A stretch of DNA of 27,901 nucleotides. Origin: Lingula anatina (Eukaryota; Brachiopoda; Lingulata; Lingulida; Lingulidae). Both the position numbers and the translations under genes were made by a program. Positions 24,919 through 27,901 of this stretch are shown here, one piece after another (position 1 is the stretch's first letter; each line of letters begins with the position of its first letter). The stretch covers positions 508,958 through 536,858 of the forward strand of contig NW_019773825.1 of the NCBI RefSeq assembly GCF_001039355.2, in the 5' to 3' direction. The notes under the pieces were generated by a model. The model searched no databases, had not been told where the DNA came from, and worked only from the letters and a program-made list of their open reading frames with translations.

Positions 24919-27390
24919 CATCATTTGCATTCTAGGAGACACCTGGTGTAGTGGTTTCATTATAATTGCCTCTAGAGGTTTGTGATCACTCTCCACCATA
25001 ACCTCATTGCCATAAATATAATGGTGAAACTTTGTTGCTGCATACAAAATAGCTAAAAGTTCCTTCTCAATCTGTGCATATCTCTTCTCAGTATCAGTTA
25101 ATGCACGCGAGGCATAAGCAATAGGTTGACCATCTTGTAATAGACATGCACCTAATCCTGTAGATGACGCGTCTGCTTGTATTGTCACTGGCTTGGCTGG
25201 CTCAAACAACTTCAGCACTGGTTCTTCTGAGAGTACATCCTTTATTTGTTGCATGGCAGCTTTCTGCTCTGGTCCCCAATTCCAAGGTACTCCAGCTTTC
25301 AACAAATTGCTGATTGGACTCATGATAGCAGACTTATTTGGAATAAAAGGTGATAGGAAATTCAACATTCCTGTTAAACGCTTCACTCCCTCAGTATCAG
25401 TTGGGTCTGGCATTTCCAGAATTGAGCGAATCTCCTCCGGGTCTGGTCGGATTCCTTGGGCTCCAACAATCATCCCAAAATATGATACACTGCTTTGTTT
25501 CAATTGGGTTTTCTTGGCATTAAAGCGAACATTGTTCTCCATGGCACGTTTAATCACTTCTCCCAGGATTTGATCGTGTTCCTCAACTGTCTCTGTTGCT
25601 ATGAGAATGTCATCTGCTATAGCGTATGTATTTCTAATGTCACCAAAGACACGGTAAACATTTTTCTGCAAAATATCTGCAGCACTCGAAATTCCAAATG
25701 GCATTCGTCTAAATTTATAGCGTCCAAAAGGTGTGGAAAGAGTAGTAAGTTCTGAACTGGAGTCATCTAATTCCACTTGGTAGTAGGAATCCTTGAGATC
25801 GATGATAGTGAAGACTTTACTTCCTCCTATCTGCGCTGCTACTGATTCGAATGTTGGCATATTGAAATGTTCTCTTATCTCTTTGTTGAGATGTTGGGGG
25901 TTGAGGCACAACCTTATGGAACCGTCTTTCTTCTCTGTTATGACAATATTGCTAATAAAATCTGTGGGGTGATCCACCTTCTCAATAACTCCTTGTCTCT
26001 CCATTTCTTCAAGTTTATTTCTCAATGGGGCCATCAACTTCTGTGGAACTCTGTGTGTAGGAGCAATGTGACCCTTGGCACCCTGCTTCAATGAGATGTG
26101 ATACTGCCCAGGGAACTTTCCCAGGCCAGTGAATGCACTTTTATAAGCTCCCTTTTCTGTTGAATCTTGTGTAATTGATGCAGTTACTGAGTCAAGATTC
26201 CTTTGTTTCTCCACTGAAACAAGACCTAGAGCAATACAAGCTTGCAGTCCCAGTACTGGCACTGTTTTTTGTTTTGTAACAAACACTTCTCCAATGGTTT
26301 TACGTCCATTTGACATGCTCATGTCTACTTTCGCTCTGCCAATGTGCTCTACCACTGCACCACGAAACGCTCTAAGTATGGTATGAGATTGTTCTAGTTT
26401 GGGTCTACCTGCTATCTTTCTCCATATTTTCTGGGGTATGGAGCTGGTTTCTGCACCTGTGTCTATCTTCATTCTAATATGAGAGTCAGCTACCTTTACA
26501 TTTTCAAACCATGCACGCTGATCTTCATTCCTGGACACACTGCCTATACTCAGCTCTATTGTTCCCATAAAACACTCATCACTGTGTTGAACTGCACTGT
26601 TATCATCATTACTTAGTTCATGGACATTTACAGTAGCTCTACAACAACTTTTGAAGTGGTTGTTACCTTTACACTTGTAACATGTCCGTCCCCATGCAGG
26701 GCAGTCTGTGTGCAGATTTGGACCATGGATTCTCTTACAACGTGCGCATAACTTGGTGTGTCGATTATCTTTCTTCTGAGAAAACTTCGTTGAGGGTTGT
26801 CTCTTACCCTTCTGTATCGTGGATACACTGGAAGTTGCAGCTGCGGCACCACGTGCGAGCCCAGACATAGAGTCAACTTCTTGCTTTGTGATCTCCGCCG
26901 CCCGGCAAATGTCTATAGTTTTCTCGAGGTCCAAATTTTTCTCCCTTAAGAGTCTTTCCTGCAGCCTTTTGTCCTGTGTAAACACTATTTTGTCCCTTAC
27001 CATGTTGTTGGTCTCAGCAAAATCACACTTTGCCGCAATGGCCTTGACCTTTACCAGGTAATCGTCAAAAGGCATAGAGTCTCGCTTTAAGTTCCAAAAG
27101 CTGAATCTATTAAAAACGATCCTCTTCTCACCGCTCAGTTCAGTGTCAAATTTATCTAAGACTCTCTCGTAACTCTCTTTATCACCTGCTTCGTTCCAGT
27201 TAAACTGGTTGAAACGTTTTACTCCCTCCGGTCTCATGCACGTGAGTAGCATGGCGATTTTTGTGGCGTCTGTTTTCTCCACTGCTTCTTTGGCTACCAG
27301 AAACAGTTGGAACATTTGTTTCCATTCCCTCCAATTCTGGCTAACATCGCCATCAAAAGAGAACTTTGTTGGGGGCTTGAAGTCATTCAT
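24889..27390 (-). CDS. Gypsy Gag-protease-RT-RNase H polyprotein, integrase missing
   Basis: One ORF of 833 codons, with the ATG at 27390, 17 nt inside the 5' LTR; an upstream in-frame ATG at 27459 lies within the LTR and is unlikely to be used. Gag spans about residues 1-290, with Cys-rich knuckles at 215-250 including CX2CX4HX4C (C237, C240, H245, C250). Aspartic protease has DTGA at 310-313. Reverse transcriptase covers about 450-640 with IDLKDSYYQVELDD (530-543), RRMPFG and IADDILI (591-597). RNase H has D740, E775/E777 and D802. Order and motifs are those of Ty3/gypsy elements. After MQMM (residues 821-824) homology stops; the last nine codons and the TGA come from antisense non-LTR sequence. 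Gag and Pol share one frame without a frameshift. Confidence 0.93.
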   Translation of the reverse strand: MNDFKPPTKFSFDGDVSQNWREWKQMFQLFLVAKEAVEKTDATKIAMLLTCMRPEGVKRFNQFNWNEAGDKESYERVLDKFDTELSGEKRIVFNRFSFWNLKRDSMPFDDYLVKVKAIAAKCDFAETNNMVRDKIVFTQDKRLQERLLREKNLDLEKTIDICRAAEITKQEVDSMSGLARGAAAATSSVSTIQKGKRQPSTKFSQKKDNRHTKLCARCKRIHGPNLHTDCPAWGRTCYKCKGNNHFKSCCRATVNVHELSNDDNSAVQHSDECFMGTIELSIGSVSRNEDQRAWFENVKVADSHIRMKIDTGAETSSIPQKIWRKIAGRPKLEQSHTILRAFRGAVVEHIGRAKVDMSMSNGRKTIGEVFVTKQKTVPVLGLQACIALGLVSVEKQRNLDSVTASITQDSTEKGAYKSAFTGLGKFPGQYHISLKQGAKGHIAPTHRVPQKLMAPLRNKLEEMERQGVIEKVDHPTDFISNIVITEKKDGSIRLCLNPQHLNKEIREHFNMPTFESVAAQIGGSKVFTIIDLKDSYYQVELDDSSSELTTLSTPFGRYKFRRMPFGISSAADILQKNVYRVFGDIRNTYAIADDILIATETVEEHDQILGEVIKRAMENNVRFNAKKTQLKQSSVSYFGMIVGAQGIRPDPEEIRSILEMPDPTDTEGVKRLTGMLNFLSPFIPNKSAIMSPISNLLKAGVPWNWGPEQKAAMQQIKDVLSEEPVLKLFEPAKPVTIQADASSTGLGACLLQDGQPIAYASRALTDTEKRYAQIEKELLAILYAATKFHHYIYGNEVMVESDHKPLEAIIMKPLHQVSPRMQMMKHHETRAET

Positions 27391-27395
27391 CCCGA

Positions 27396-27406
27396 TCCTG
27401 ACACCA
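27396..27406 (-). promoter_or_regulatory. Primer-binding site, tRNA-Leu type
   Basis: Directly after the 5' LTR the minus strand reads TGGTGTCAGGA. This is complementary to TCCTGACA+CCA, the 3' end of one class of eukaryotic tRNA-Leu (from memory of those tRNAs). The match is 11 nt and abuts the LTR without a gap. Confidence 0.75.
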
Positions 27407-27535
27407 TGTAATGTTACGAGCGGAGGAGCGCACACCAGACGACACGTTGTAATAATCACTCAACTCAGCACACAGCCGCGCTTTATTCTAATTGGATAAT
27501 ATTACACAATGTGCATGAAGCACCACTATGTGACA
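27407..27535 (-). repeat. 5' LTR (129 bp)
   Basis: In element orientation it starts TGTCACATAG and ends AACATTACA, so the termini are TG...CA. AATAAA lies at 27482-27487. It is identical to the other LTR except at 27519. At 129 bp it is short for a gypsy element. Confidence 0.95.
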
Positions 27536-27901
27536 TATGCAACACTGTAAACACATTTCAAGGAAAACCGATAGGCCTTTTGTCATGAAACTCACAGGAG
27601 TAATCGATCTTACTATAACACAGGTCAAGTTCGAAAATCCGCATGATCGGGCCTCTATCTTAGTAGTTATGCTGTTTTTTTCATTTTTCAGCATATATGC
27701 AACACTGTAAACACAATATAAGAAAAACAGATGGGCCAATTGTCATTAAACTCACAGGAGTGGTCAATTTTACTAAAATGCAGGTTGAGTTCGTAAATCA
27801 GCATAATCGTGCTATTATTTTAGAAGGTATGCTGTTTTTTCACATTTCCTCAGATTCAATTTTAGGCATGTTAACAGTCTCATTATTAAACTAATAAGAT
27901 A
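27536..27901 (-). repeat. Inverted repeat-family copy, inner side
   Basis: On the minus strand from the edge: the end of a 193-bp unit (TATCTTATTAG...AATCTGAGGAAATG), then two diverged 161-bp-type units up to the LTR insertion. It matches 14832-15050 and onward in the forward copy. It includes a second, uninterrupted GCATATATGCAACACTG at about 27690-27707. Confidence 0.88.

Larger units (their letters stand above)
23158..27535 (-). mobile_element. Ty3/gypsy LTR retrotransposon, chimeric: integrase replaced by an antisense non-LTR fragment
   Basis: Length is 4378 bp. It is bounded by 129-bp direct repeats (TG...CA) that differ at one base (C at 23270, A at 27519), and by the 5-bp duplication TATGC (23153-23157 and 27536-27540). 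Minus-strand order: 5' LTR, primer-binding site, gag-protease-RT-RNase H ORF, an antisense piece of a non-LTR RT gene, polypurine tract, 3' LTR. No integrase is present, so the copy depends on enzymes from elsewhere. LTR identity (128/129) implies recent insertion. The target was a 161-bp-family repeat unit whose empty-site sequence is still seen at 27690-27720. Confidence 0.93.

Noticed and set aside
25193-26094. Plus-strand open frames opposite the gypsy ORF
   Set aside because: They are antisense shadows of the gag-pol coding sequence and have no independent motifs.
27391-27459. Upstream ATG of the gypsy ORF inside the LTR
   Set aside because: These 23 codons run through the LTR end and the primer-binding site. 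Gag homology starts at the ATG at 27390.

Overview
This is animal nuclear DNA: AT-rich, intron-dense, with GT-AG splice sites and many repeats. The two recognisable host genes and the mobile-element mix fit a marine invertebrate (a mollusc, another lophotrochozoan, or an invertebrate deuterostome such as amphioxus). The sequence alone does not fix the species. Two ambiguous bases (20120, 22796) point to a draft assembly.

Host genes, both on the minus strand. (1) 2065-10043 holds sixteen consecutive exons of an animal phosphoenolpyruvate-synthase / rifampicin-phosphotransferase-like gene. All splice phases agree, giving about 673 codons that cover the end of an N-terminal accessory region, the whole ATP-grasp (PPDK_N) domain and the start of the following domain. 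The C-terminal part lies beyond the left edge, and no 5' exon can be seen upstream of 10043. (2) 19388-19955 holds the last two coding exons of PICK1 (end of the BAR domain plus an acidic tail). A probable 3' UTR of about 1.2 kb ends near a poly(A) signal at 18161-18166. The upstream PICK1 exons lie past the right edge, so its last-but-two intron is at least 7.9 kb.

Between the genes, 10.0-18.1 kb is almost entirely repeats: a Harbinger-like MITE, a ~157-bp tandem repeat, five ~335-bp units, two ~193-bp units, then a 161-bp array with 14 copies that look identical by eye, closed by a GC-rich terminus carrying a perfect hairpin. These modules recur together in inverted orientation at 22443-23157 and 27536-27901. 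They therefore belong to one modular non-autonomous repeat family rather than to separate satellites.

The right end carries the most striking object, a 4378-bp LTR retrotransposon (23158-27535). It has 129-bp LTRs differing at one base, a 5-bp target duplication, a tRNA-Leu-type primer-binding site and a polypurine tract. Its Ty3/gypsy Gag-protease-RT-RNase H reading frame runs on the minus strand, but the integrase is missing. In its place, in the opposite orientation, lies a piece of a non-LTR (CR1/Rex1-like) retrotransposon truncated at both ends, and its antisense supplies the last codons and the stop of the gypsy ORF. Intact LTRs and target duplication around such a junction suggest that an LTR/non-LTR chimera was integrated as a unit.

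Smaller structures include three further inverted-repeat elements, a foldback element at the left end, a partial duplicate of one gene exon, a tandemly multiplied intron/exon boundary, and several microsatellites.
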